Below, piece after piece: positions 49,001 to 57,360 of a stretch of 57,390 bases of DNA (positions are counted from its first letter, which is position 1; the number at the start of each line of letters is the position of its first letter). Below the pieces are notes generated by a model that had not been told where the DNA came from, ran no database searches, and saw only the letters and a list, made by a program, of their open reading frames with translations. This stretch comes from an uncultured Clostridium sp. (GTDB lineage: Bacteria; Bacillota; Clostridia; Christensenellales; CAG-138): contig UQNF01000007.1 of assembly GCA_900542285.1 (NCBI GenBank), positions 1-57,390 of the forward strand, in the 5' to 3' direction. A program made the translations under genes and the position numbers.

Positions 49001-49029
49001 TTGACAAAAAAGCTTCCTGAGCATATAAT
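49001..49029 (+). promoter_or_regulatory. Promoter of MATE exporter gene
   Basis: Perfect TTGACA (49001-49006), 17-base spacer, perfect TATAAT (49024-49029). Confidence 0.85.
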
Positions 49030-49061
49030 CGGGGCAAAGAGATCGAATGAAGGTGTGTGTT

Positions 49062-50420
49062 TTGACTGAAGGCAAGATTTATAAAAAGATAGTGTTATTT
49101 GCGCTGCCGATATTCCTCGGACAGCTTTTCCAGCAGCTATACAATGTTATCGACTCCCTTGTAGTCGGCAATGTCCTTGGCAAGCAGGCGCTCGCCGCCG
49201 TCAGCTCGTCCGGTAACCTTATTTTTTTGCTGGTCGGCTTTATAAACGGCGTTTTCATCGGCGCAGGCGTTGTTATTGGCAAGTACATCGGCGCAAAGGA
49301 TAATGAAAAGGTGCATACCGCCGTGCATACGACGGTGGCGTTCGGACTCATAGCCGGAATTTTCCTGACGGTGCTCGGAATTATCATCACTCCGATGCTG
49401 CTCAAGCTGATGAGGACCCCGGAGAATGTGCTTCCGGAATCCATCAAATACTTCCGCTGGTATTTTGCCGGTTCGATCGGAAACATCATGTACATAACGC
49501 TGATGGGCGTTTTCCAGGCAAGGGGCGACGGCAAGCATCCGCTGTATTACCTGATAATCTCATCGATAATCAATGTGATACTCGATATAGTGTTTGTAAA
49601 ATACCTCGGTATGGGCGTTGAAGGCGCAGCGATCGCGACCGCCGTATCCCACGCCGTAAGCGCCGTGCTGTCGCTCATCAAGCTGACCCATGTTGACGAT
49701 GTTCACAGGGTCACGCTGAGGGACATAAAGATAGATATGCCCATGCTGCGCGAGGTGCTTGCAACGGGCCTGCCCACCGGCGTTCAGAACTCCGTCATTG
49801 CCCTGGCAAACGTTCTTGTGCAGTCGAATATCAATGTCTTCCAGGACAACGCAATGGCAGGCTGCGGCGCATACTCCAAGCTTGAAGGCTTCGCATTCCT
49901 TCCGGTAACCAGCTTCTCAGTTGCGCTGACAACCTTTACAAGCCAGAATCTTGGCGCGAGGGAGTATGACAGGGTCAAAAAGGGTACCGTGTTCGGAGTG
50001 ATAGCCGGCGTGCTGCTTGCCGAACTCATCGGTTTTGCGTTCGTGGCGCTTGCTCCGCAGCTCGTCGCGCTGTTCAATAACGATCCCGCCGTTGTAGCGT
50101 ATGGCGTGCAGCAGGCGAGAATAGAGGCATGGTTCTACTGTCTGCTGTCGCTGTCGCACTGCATGGCAGGCATACTCCGCGGCGCCGGAAAGACCAAGGT
50201 GCCGATGTTTATAATGCTGATATGCTGGTGCGCAATCCGCATCGCCTATATCACAATCACTGTACACTATGTGCCGGATATTCGCGTCATCTTCTGGGCA
50301 TATCCGCTTACATGGCTCCTTAGCTCCGTTGCGTTTGTAGTGTATTACTTCAAGGCGGACTGGATGCACAATTTTGAGCGGCAGGATGAAAAACGCAGGC
50401 TTGCGCAGCAGGCTAAATAA
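49062..50420 (+). CDS. MATE family multidrug/cation efflux transporter
   Basis: A 452-residue membrane protein with 12 hydrophobic segments. The N-terminal TEGKIYKKIVLFALPIFLGQ and LFQQLYNVIDSLVVGN are classical MATE motifs, and the second half repeats the fold (LPTGVQNSVIALANVLVQS). It exports organic cations or drugs using a sodium or proton gradient. The start is placed at TTG 49062, because AAGGTG lies 6 bases before it. The ATG at 49047 is only about 11 bases from the expected transcript start and lacks a ribosome site, but cannot be excluded. A hairpin with T tract follows at 50484. Confidence 0.92.
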   Translation: MTEGKIYKKIVLFALPIFLGQLFQQLYNVIDSLVVGNVLGKQALAAVSSSGNLIFLLVGFINGVFIGAGVVIGKYIGAKDNEKVHTAVHTTVAFGLIAGIFLTVLGIIITPMLLKLMRTPENVLPESIKYFRWYFAGSIGNIMYITLMGVFQARGDGKHPLYYLIISSIINVILDIVFVKYLGMGVEGAAIATAVSHAVSAVLSLIKLTHVDDVHRVTLRDIKIDMPMLREVLATGLPTGVQNSVIALANVLVQSNINVFQDNAMAGCGAYSKLEGFAFLPVTSFSVALTTFTSQNLGAREYDRVKKGTVFGVIAGVLLAELIGFAFVALAPQLVALFNNDPAVVAYGVQQARIEAWFYCLLSLSHCMAGILRGAGKTKVPMFIMLICWCAIRIAYITITVHYVPDIRVIFWAYPLTWLLSSVAFVVYYFKADWMHNFERQDEKRRLAQQAK

Positions 50421-50436
50421 CAGGGTCTGCGGCATA

Positions 50437-50465
50437 TTGACTTGGCCAACAGGCTTTGCTATAAT
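50437..50465 (+). promoter_or_regulatory. Promoter of MFS transporter operon
   Basis: TTGACT (50437-50442), 17-base spacer, perfect TATAAT (50460-50465). Transcription would begin near 50472, just before the hairpin at 50484-50512. Confidence 0.75.
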
Positions 50466-50483
50466 TCTCAAGGATGATTTTGA

Positions 50484-50512
50484 AAGGGTTGCCCACTGCG
50501 GTAACCCTTTTT
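50484..50512 (+). terminator. Terminator of MATE gene that also lies in the MFS leader
   Basis: AAGGGTTgCC and GGtAACCCTT form a stem followed by TTTTTAAG. It is 12 bases after the predicted start of the MFS transcript, so it may attenuate that mRNA as well as end the MATE mRNA. Confidence 0.7.
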
Positions 50513-50530
50513 AAGAAGGATATGGGCATC

Positions 50531-51730
50531 ATGGATAAGCGTAGAAAAATAAAGGCAACGGCGGCATATTCGCTCGTGCAGATAGGCACATGGGCATACT
50601 ATGCTGTAATACTGAGCTTTGCCGGCAACTATCTGAAGGAGCATGGCTTCACCGACAGCGGAGTTGGCTTGCTGCTCGGCGCGGCTGCTGCCGTTTCGTT
50701 CGTGCTTCAGATACTGTTTGCAGAGCTTGTATCAAGGCTGAAAAGGCTTACGATGTACACCGTGGGCATAGCTTCGGCTGTCGTAATGGCGGCTTGCTCC
50801 GCCGCTGTCCTTTCGGATATGACGGTGCTTGCGATAGGCTGCTATTTCATCGCCTGTTCGCTGCTGCAGGCACTGCCCGGCATAGGGAATACCATAGGAA
50901 TGGAAGCGATTGAGGCAGGCTCACCGACCGCTTACAGCGTTGCAAGGGGCATGGGTTCGCTTGGTTACAGCATATTTGCATATGTAACGGGTTTATTGGT
51001 CGCTTCAATGGGAATTCGGATGGTTTCCTATCTTGGGCTCGTTGTGTCCGCAATCATGCTTGCAGGACTTTTCCTGTATTCGAGCGAGATACGCACAGGT
51101 TCCGCCGCAAGCGTAACAAAAGAGGCTCGTTCCGGAGGCTTCTTCAGGCAGAACAAGGCCTTCTTCATCTTTCTCATCGGCGCGGTATTCCTTTGCATCA
51201 ACCATAATCTCATCACCTGCTTTCTCTACCGAATAATGCTCTTCAAGCAGGGTACTGCGGCGGATCAGGGGCTTGCGGCAGGCATCTCCGCCATCGTCGA
51301 GGTGCCGATAATGTTCCTGTTTACCTATATCGCAAAGCGCATTCCCTGCAAGGCGCTCGTGTGCTTCTCGGGCCTGTGGTTTGCGGTAAAATCCCTCTGC
51401 TGCTTTATAGTCAGCACGCCCGGCGGAATGTTCGTCGCAAGTGCGCTTCAAATCTTTAGCTGGGGTCTTTACTCCATCGCAGCAGTCGATCATGTGTCAA
51501 AGCTCGTTCCTGCCGGCGAGACGGTCAGAGCGCAGAGCTATCTTGCCTCTGCGGCGCCCATAGGCGGATTTATCTCCATGCTGTGCGGCGGCTTTATACT
51601 CGACAGCCTGGGAGTGCAGGCGCTGCTGCTCATATCGACAGTCTGCGGACTTATCGGAGCGGCATTCATTCTCGTTTCTGTAATCAAAAAGGATTGGGGT
51701 AAGGATAGTAATTGCCTAAACGCAAACTGA
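50531..51730 (+). CDS. MFS transporter
   Basis: A 399-residue, 12-segment membrane carrier of the major facilitator superfamily. The start region (KIKATAAYSLVQIGTWAYYAV) and the pattern GVGLLLGAAAAVSFVLQIL resemble the MFS_1-like/nucleoside-symporter branch. An eight-to-ten-residue basic loop links segments 6 and 7 (EIRTGSAASVTKEARSGG). Substrate unknown. The start at 50531 is chosen because upstream in-frame starts lie within the terminator hairpin or sit too close to AAGGA. The last 19 bases overlap the GTPase-NYN gene, so the two are translationally coupled. Confidence 0.85.
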   Translation: MDKRRKIKATAAYSLVQIGTWAYYAVILSFAGNYLKEHGFTDSGVGLLLGAAAAVSFVLQILFAELVSRLKRLTMYTVGIASAVVMAACSAAVLSDMTVLAIGCYFIACSLLQALPGIGNTIGMEAIEAGSPTAYSVARGMGSLGYSIFAYVTGLLVASMGIRMVSYLGLVVSAIMLAGLFLYSSEIRTGSAASVTKEARSGGFFRQNKAFFIFLIGAVFLCINHNLITCFLYRIMLFKQGTAADQGLAAGISAIVEVPIMFLFTYIAKRIPCKALVCFSGLWFAVKSLCCFIVSTPGGMFVASALQIFSWGLYSIAAVDHVSKLVPAGETVRAQSYLASAAPIGGFISMLCGGFILDSLGVQALLLISTVCGLIGAAFILVSVIKKDWGKDSNCLNAN

Positions 51731-54363
51731 CCATCGGAATACTTGCGCATGTCGATGCCGGAAAGACCACGCTTTGCGAGGGGCTTTTGTTTGCGTCCGG
51801 CGCGATACGGAGCAGGGAAAGGGTCGATCACGGCGACGCATATCTGGACAACTTCGAGCTTGAAAAGCAGCGCGGCATTACGATATTCGCCAAGCAGGCA
51901 CGCTTCAGCACGGAAGCGATAGAGGTGAACCTGATAGATACGCCGGGGCATGTGGACTTTTCAACCGAAGCGGAGCGGATACTGGCTGTGCTGGACTATG
52001 CCGTGCTGGTGATAAGCGGCTCGGAGGGCGTTCAGGCGCATACAGAGACCCTTTGGAAGCTGCTGAGAAGCTATAATGTCCCAACATTTATCTTTATTAA
52101 CAAGATGGATCTGCCCGCTGCCGACAAGGGCTTGGTGATGGCAGCGCTGAATAAGCGAATAAGCGAGAGCTGCGTGGACTTTTCGAAAGCAGGTGCTGCC
52201 GAATTCTATGAAGAGGTCGCCATGACTGACGAGGAACTCCTTGACGATTTTGTGGAGGACGGCAACATAGCGGATAGCAGGATAGCGCTTGCCGTTCGGC
52301 AGGAAAGGCTGTTTCCGTGTTATTTCGGCTCTGCGCTTAAGCTGGAGGGAGTGGGGGAGCTATTGAAGGCTTTCCAAACCTATACCCTTGATAAGCATTA
52401 TCCCGATGAGTTCGCAGCTCGTGTATTCAAAATATCAAGGGATTCGCAGGGCGCAAGGCTGACACATCTGAAGCTCACCGGAGGAAGTCTTTCGGTAAGG
52501 GACGAGATAGCCTATACCGTCAGGAATACCGCTTACTCGGAGAAGATAACCCGAATTAGGCTATACAGCGGAGCAGGCTTTGAGCAGGTCGGTTCAGTCA
52601 CGGCAGGCGATGTTTGTGCGGTGCTGGGGCTTTCCTCGACCTTTCCCGGGCAGACGCTCGGCGTCGAAGAGGGTAGCTATGTTCCGATGCTCGAACCGGT
52701 GCTGAACTACCGTATCAAGCTTCCGGAGGGAGTCGATGCACAAACCGCTCTGCCGCTGCTGCGTCAGCTGGAGGAGGAAGACCCTTCGCTCGGCATAGTC
52801 TGGAACGAACAGCACAGGGAGATCCACGCAAGGCTCATGGGCGAAATACAGATAGAGGTGCTTAAATCCCTCATCAAGGATCGCTTCGATATGGATGTCG
52901 AGATAGATAACGGCAGGATAATGTACCGTGAAACGATTCTGTCGCCGATCGAAGGAATAGGCCATTATGAGCCGCTCAGGCACTATGCGGAGGTGCATCT
53001 TCTGATGGAACCCCTCCCGGCAGGAAGCGGACTGGTTTTCGGCAGCAGTGTAAGCACCGATGCGCTTGACCTGAACTGGCAGCGATTGATCCTCACCCAT
53101 CTTTACGAAAAGACTCATCTTGGCGTGCTTACCGGTTCGCCGATAACGGATATGCGGATAACTTTGGTCGCAGGACTCGCGAGCATCAAGCACACCGAGG
53201 GCGGAGACTTCAGGCAGGCAACATATCGCGCCGTACGCCAAGGGCTAATGAGAGCGGAATGCGCTCTGTTGGAGCCATATTACAGCTTTGAAATGGAGCT
53301 TCCGATTAATCAGCTGGGAAGGGCATGTAATGATATCAGGCTGATGGGAGGAACGTTTTCAAGTCCGCAGGATGACGGAGAGAATGCGTTCATTTCCGGA
53401 ACTGCGCCGGTATCCGCCATGCGTGAATACGCAGTCACCCTTGCCGCCTATACCAAGGGCAGGGGAAGGCTCAGCTGCTGCGTATCACATTATGCACGCT
53501 GCAAGGAAGAAAAGAAAATTATTGATGAAATTGGCTATGACCCCGAAGCCGATATTGAAAACACACCTGATTCAATATTTTGCTCCCATGGCGCAGGCGT
53601 TGCAATAAAATGGAACAGGGTCGAGGAGTATATGCACTTTGATACGGAGCTTGGGCTGAACCCGGGCAGCCGCAGGATTGGAGAGCAGAGCTCCGTCGAG
53701 CGCAGCAGAAGCATAGAGGATAGGGAGCTTGAGAGCATAATGCTTCGCGAGTTCGGGCCCATCAAACGCCCGGAGTACGGAAAAAGGCCCAAGCCCTCTG
53801 AGACCGCACCGGAGACTAAGCCCGAGATAAGCATTCCAAAGAAGCCGGAACGGCCCGACTATCTGATAGTTGACGGCTACAATATCATCTTCGGCTGGAG
53901 CGGGCTAAGGGAGCTTGCCGAGAGCGACGTTGCCGCCGCGAGAAAGAGGCTTATGGACATAATGGCCAATTACCGCGGCTACAAGAAAAACGAGGTCGTC
54001 CTCGTCTTTGACGGTTACCGTGTAAAGGGCAACGCAGGGGAACGCTTCAACTATCACGGGATACGCGTTGCGTATACGCGCGAAAATGAGACGGCGGATA
54101 ATTTTATCGAGCGTTTGATTGCGGAGATAGGCAAGAATTATGCCGTGCGCGTAGCCTCTTCCGATGGGCTGATTCAGCTTTCGTCTGTCCGCACGGGCGT
54201 GCTGCGCATGACGGCAGCGGAGCTTGAGCGTGAAGTCGACGGCGTCAACGAAAGGCTGCATGAGTATATGGAAAGCATTAGAAGGAAAAAGGTTTCCGTC
54301 AAGATAGAGCTTCCGAATATTGACGATAAGTGCAAGGAGGACGAACAGGACAAGCAGGAATAG
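51712..54363 (+). CDS. Tet(M)-like ribosomal GTPase fused to YacP/Rae1-type NYN endoribonuclease
   Basis: An 883-residue fusion. Residues 1-~650 form an EF-G/Tet(M)-like translation GTPase: G1 AHVDAGKTT (12-20), G2 RGITIF, G3 DTPGHVDF, G4 NKMD, then domains II-V. After a charged, Pro-rich linker (~665-712) comes a YacP/NYN domain (~714-870) with DYLIVDGYNIIFGWSGLREL, VFDGYR, ENETADNFIERL and ASSDG; acidic residues Asp721, Asp767, Asp796 and Asp818 fit the metal site of PIN/NYN nucleases. The B. subtilis YacP protein (Rae1) cuts mRNA in the ribosomal A site. The fusion suggests a factor that binds the ribosome by its GTPase half and cleaves mRNA by the other. TTG start with AAGGATA; the gene overlaps the MFS gene. 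Simple tetracycline-protection is not implied. Confidence 0.9.
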   Translation: MPKRKLTIGILAHVDAGKTTLCEGLLFASGAIRSRERVDHGDAYLDNFELEKQRGITIFAKQARFSTEAIEVNLIDTPGHVDFSTEAERILAVLDYAVLVISGSEGVQAHTETLWKLLRSYNVPTFIFINKMDLPAADKGLVMAALNKRISESCVDFSKAGAAEFYEEVAMTDEELLDDFVEDGNIADSRIALAVRQERLFPCYFGSALKLEGVGELLKAFQTYTLDKHYPDEFAARVFKISRDSQGARLTHLKLTGGSLSVRDEIAYTVRNTAYSEKITRIRLYSGAGFEQVGSVTAGDVCAVLGLSSTFPGQTLGVEEGSYVPMLEPVLNYRIKLPEGVDAQTALPLLRQLEEEDPSLGIVWNEQHREIHARLMGEIQIEVLKSLIKDRFDMDVEIDNGRIMYRETILSPIEGIGHYEPLRHYAEVHLLMEPLPAGSGLVFGSSVSTDALDLNWQRLILTHLYEKTHLGVLTGSPITDMRITLVAGLASIKHTEGGDFRQATYRAVRQGLMRAECALLEPYYSFEMELPINQLGRACNDIRLMGGTFSSPQDDGENAFISGTAPVSAMREYAVTLAAYTKGRGRLSCCVSHYARCKEEKKIIDEIGYDPEADIENTPDSIFCSHGAGVAIKWNRVEEYMHFDTELGLNPGSRRIGEQSSVERSRSIEDRELESIMLREFGPIKRPEYGKRPKPSETAPETKPEISIPKKPERPDYLIVDGYNIIFGWSGLRELAESDVAAARKRLMDIMANYRGYKKNEVVLVFDGYRVKGNAGERFNYHGIRVAYTRENETADNFIERLIAEIGKNYAVRVASSDGLIQLSSVRTGVLRMTAAELEREVDGVNERLHEYMESIRRKKVSVKIELPNIDDKCKEDEQDKQE

Positions 54364-54392
54364 CGATACACATAGAGCTGCACAGAATGCTT

Positions 54393-54428
54393 AGAAAACA
54401 ATTACGGCTGCGGGTTTCCGCAGCCGCA
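54393..54428 (-). terminator. Terminator of tldD-pmbA operon (convergent side)
   Basis: CGGCTGCGG, loop GTTT, CCGCAGCCG; in the minus direction followed by TAATTGTTTTC. May also serve the plus-strand gene. Confidence 0.8.
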
Positions 54429-54445
54429 TAATAGTATGAAACGGT

Positions 54446-55780
54446 TTACTTGCCGGAGATAATTACCTTGCTGATGAGCAGGCTGGGGGTACCGAACCGT
54501 CCGCCGCCGGGAATACCGAAGCGAAGGTCGCTGCCGACCGCTTCGATGTCCTTCATTACGGACAGGAAGTTGCCTGCGCAGGTGATCTGTTCTACCGAGC
54601 GGATGACGCTGCCGTTTTCAACGAGCAGACCGCTGGCGATGAGGGAGAAATCTCCGCTGATGGGATTGAGACCGGCATGAAGTCCGCCGAGCTCTGTGAT
54701 GATAAGACCGCTGCCGAGCTGGGCAACAAGCTCATCAAAGCTCTTCTCACCGGGGACGATGTAAAAATTGGTGGGCGAAACATCAACGGTGCCTGCAGCG
54801 CCTGCACGGCCTGCGTTGGATGTGGAATGTACGCCGTCCTTGAGCGCAGTCTTGAGGTTGTGAAGATAGCTCTTTAGGATGCCGTTTTCCACAACGGTGG
54901 TGAGCACGGAGGGTACGCCCTCGTAATCGAATGCGCGGGGATTATCCTTTTCAAAGGGATCGTCCAGAATGGTAATGTTGGAATTCGCTATCTGCTCGCC
55001 AAGCTTGCCGGAGAGCAGTGAAAGCCCCTTCTGTACGGCGTCTGCGCTGAACATGCCCGAGAAAGCGGAAAGAAGGTCGCCTGCCGCATCGTTGCGGATT
55101 ATCACGCGGTATTCGCCGGAATCCACGGTCTTGGCGTTGAACTGCATAAGCGCATTATCAACGCTTTCCTTTATCATGGGTTTATAGTCAAGAAGCTGGC
55201 TTCCGAAACGGAAGGAGAATGAGGAACGCACTTCATCGCCTTGGCGAAGGATGGGCTCAATTACTGCGTATGAGTACTTTTCGCGGCTCTCCGCATTGAG
55301 ACCGAGGGTATTGCAGATTCTGGTGTGTGAAGTGCCGGTTTCGACGGTACAATAGCCCATTCGGTCGACCCTGCCGTCAAAATCGAGGGTCTCACGCTCA
55401 AGACGCATTGCAAGCCCGATCTTTTCGCCCTCGGTAAGGTCCGCAATGGGATTATCGGGGGGGACGATCTCGGGATACTCACATGCGCCCTGCATGGGGT
55501 TAACATCGGTATTCTCGATGGCCTTGGCGTTGTCGATGGCGCGGTCAACGAGTGATTCTGGGTCTTCGAGGATCTCTGTATAGGCATAGCCGTTCTTCCC
55601 TGCGAAGATGACACGGAGGTTGAGACCGCCGTTGTCCTTTGCTACGCTGTAGCGGTCAAGCTCGCCGCCAAGCACGTTTACGGAGAAGGAATCGCCGGTA
55701 ATAGAGAAAACCTCTGCGTTTTCACAGCCCTTTTCGAGAGCAAGCCTGAAACAGGCATCCCTAAACTGTTCAAAAGTCAT
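54446..55780 (-). CDS. pmbA: PmbA/TldE family peptidase partner
   Basis: A 444-residue TldD/PmbA family protein, the non-catalytic partner of TldD in a heterodimeric metallopeptidase that trims unfolded peptides and some modified peptides. Landmarks are GGELDRYSVAKDNGGLNLRVI in the N-terminal domain, split over two strands, and FDYEGVPSVLTTVVENGILKS and ALKDGVHSTSNAGRAGAAG in the C-terminal half. No HExxxH motif is present, as expected for TldE. Its ATG shares one base with the tldD stop (TAATG), and GGGAGGTAAT gives the ribosome site. Confidence 0.92.
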   Translation of the reverse strand: MTFEQFRDACFRLALEKGCENAEVFSITGDSFSVNVLGGELDRYSVAKDNGGLNLRVIFAGKNGYAYTEILEDPESLVDRAIDNAKAIENTDVNPMQGACEYPEIVPPDNPIADLTEGEKIGLAMRLERETLDFDGRVDRMGYCTVETGTSHTRICNTLGLNAESREKYSYAVIEPILRQGDEVRSSFSFRFGSQLLDYKPMIKESVDNALMQFNAKTVDSGEYRVIIRNDAAGDLLSAFSGMFSADAVQKGLSLLSGKLGEQIANSNITILDDPFEKDNPRAFDYEGVPSVLTTVVENGILKSYLHNLKTALKDGVHSTSNAGRAGAAGTVDVSPTNFYIVPGEKSFDELVAQLGSGLIITELGGLHAGLNPISGDFSLIASGLLVENGSVIRSVEQITCAGNFLSVMKDIEAVGSDLRFGIPGGGRFGTPSLLISKVIISGK

Positions 55781-57168
55781 TATAGATTACCTCCCTTGCC
55801 GCCTACGACGATTTCACTTACACGAATTCTGGGCTGGCCAACATTGGTGGGAACGCTGCCGGACTGAGAACCGCACATGCCCTGACCCATCCACATATTC
55901 TTGCCGATGCGGTCGATCTTCATGAGTACATCGGCGCCCTTGCCGATGAGGGTCGCACCCCTGACGGGACAGAGTATCTTGCCGTCCTTGACCCAATAGG
56001 CTTCAAGAACAGCAAAGTTGAATTCGCCTGTGAGGGGATTAACGGAGCCGCCGCCCATCTTGGCTGCAAACAGACCGTCGCCCATGGTCCTGATCATCTC
56101 CTCCTCGTCATCCTGACCGGGAGCGAAGAAGGTGTTGGTCATACGGGAAGTGGGCGCATAGGTATAATCCTGCCTGCGGCCGCTGCCGGTGATGGGATGG
56201 TTCATAATGCGTGAGCCGAGGGTGTCCACAAGATAGGATTTGAGGATACCGTTTTCGATAAGCACATTGCGCTGAGCGGGGTTGCCCTCGTCGTCAAAGT
56301 GCATACTGCCCCACTCGCCCTCCATCGTACCGTCGTCGATCGCGGTAACGATTGGGCTTGCTATCTGCTGGCCGAGCTTTCCGCAGAACACGGAATTGCC
56401 CTTGGCGACGCTGGTGGCTTCAAGGCCGTGAACACAAGCTTCATGGAGAATAACGCCGCCGAAGCCTCCGTCGATAACGACGGGGACTGCGCCTGCCGGG
56501 CACTCGGGAGCGTGCAGCATGGTGACAGCGATCTTTGCGCTCTCCCTGCCGACATCCTCCATATTGATGCGCTCAAAGGTTTCAAAGCCCATGCCGAGGC
56601 CGGGGCTTACCGAACCGGTCTGCGCTTCGCCGTTTGCCATGGCAACGGTCTGAACATATACCCTCGCACGGGGACGGCGATCCTCTGCCCAGACACCGTT
56701 GCTGTTGCAGACCATGATGCGGTGGTCACAGTCCATATAGCTTGCAACGACCTGAGTGATTTCATCGGAATAGGCCTTTGCAGCCTTGGTGCCGTCGCGC
56801 AGCAGGGCGATACGCCTGTCATTGCCGATCTCTGAAAACGGGATGCGGGGAGCGATCCTGCCGTCACGCATGACCTCGAAACTCTTGCTTTCAAATTCCT
56901 TTACGCCGTCGATGGCAGCTGCTGCCGCCCTTGCGGTGGCGATTAGCGCTTCTTCACTTGTGTCTGCGGTATAGGCATATGCGCTGCGGGTACCCTTGAG
57001 CACACGAACGCCTGCGCCTGCCTTACGCTGATATTTTGCGTCCTCAACGACACCGTTGACCATGCTGAGGGAGTTGGTCTCGGTATCCTGCATGTACAGT
57101 TCCGAAAAATCGCCGCCGGAGCGCAGCGCCTCGTCAAGAACTGCATTTGCAATGCTATGTTTAATCAA
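55780..57168 (-). CDS. tldD: Metalloprotease TldD
   Basis: A 462-residue zinc peptidase of the TldD family that works with PmbA/TldE. The metal motif HExxxH is seen in VILHEACVHGLEA, with the downstream part of the zinc site in GSGRRQDYTYAPTSRMTNTF. Length is normal. The start is set at TTG 57168, because GGGAGGT is 6 bases before it; a longer start at 57183 would contain that ribosome site inside the coding region. Substrates in this organism are unknown: in other bacteria the pair finishes microcins or degrades CcdA. The promoter lies at 57201-57229. Confidence 0.94.
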   Translation of the reverse strand: MIKHSIANAVLDEALRSGGDFSELYMQDTETNSLSMVNGVVEDAKYQRKAGAGVRVLKGTRSAYAYTADTSEEALIATARAAAAAIDGVKEFESKSFEVMRDGRIAPRIPFSEIGNDRRIALLRDGTKAAKAYSDEITQVVASYMDCDHRIMVCNSNGVWAEDRRPRARVYVQTVAMANGEAQTGSVSPGLGMGFETFERINMEDVGRESAKIAVTMLHAPECPAGAVPVVIDGGFGGVILHEACVHGLEATSVAKGNSVFCGKLGQQIASPIVTAIDDGTMEGEWGSMHFDDEGNPAQRNVLIENGILKSYLVDTLGSRIMNHPITGSGRRQDYTYAPTSRMTNTFFAPGQDDEEEMIRTMGDGLFAAKMGGGSVNPLTGEFNFAVLEAYWVKDGKILCPVRGATLIGKGADVLMKIDRIGKNMWMGQGMCGSQSGSVPTNVGQPRIRVSEIVVGGKGGNL

Positions 57169-57200
57169 GTCATTACCTCCCAAGATAATTTTACCGTTAA

Positions 57201-57229
57201 ATTATAACATATTTTCCCTAAGTAGTAAA
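57201..57229 (-). promoter_or_regulatory. Promoter of tldD-pmbA operon
   Basis: Minus-strand TTTACT (57229-57224), 17-base spacer with TGT just before a perfect TATAAT (57206-57201), i.e. extended -10. Confidence 0.7.
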
Positions 57230-57290
57230 GCTGTTCCGTGAAAAGTTTCCGATAGCTGTTGAGGTACAATACATGGGTAACAAATAAGAA

Positions 57291-57360
57291 GCAAGAGAAG
57301 GTTCTCCTGTGGTATAATTTAATTGGACAAACAACCATAGAAAGGAGAACCAACTCTTGC
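57291..57360. repeat. 18-base inverted repeat enclosing a promoter and covering a ribosome site and TTG start
   Basis: GCAAGAGAAGGTTCTCCT (57291-57308) is the inverse complement of AGGAGAACCAACTCTTGC (57343-57360) except for two central bases. The right arm holds AAAGGAG (partly) and the TTG start. A -10 box (TATAAT, 57313-57318) sits in the loop. Confidence 0.75.
57313..57318 (+). promoter_or_regulatory. -10 box inside the inverted-repeat loop
   Basis: Perfect TATAAT; a transcript from it would start near 57325 and lack the left arm, leaving the ribosome site free. No good -35 box was found at 17 bases. Confidence 0.45.

Noticed and set aside
51712..54363. Simple tetracycline resistance gene
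   Set aside because: The GTPase half is Tet(M)-like but the C-terminal NYN nuclease and the chromosomal setting point to another role; no resistance can be claimed from sequence.
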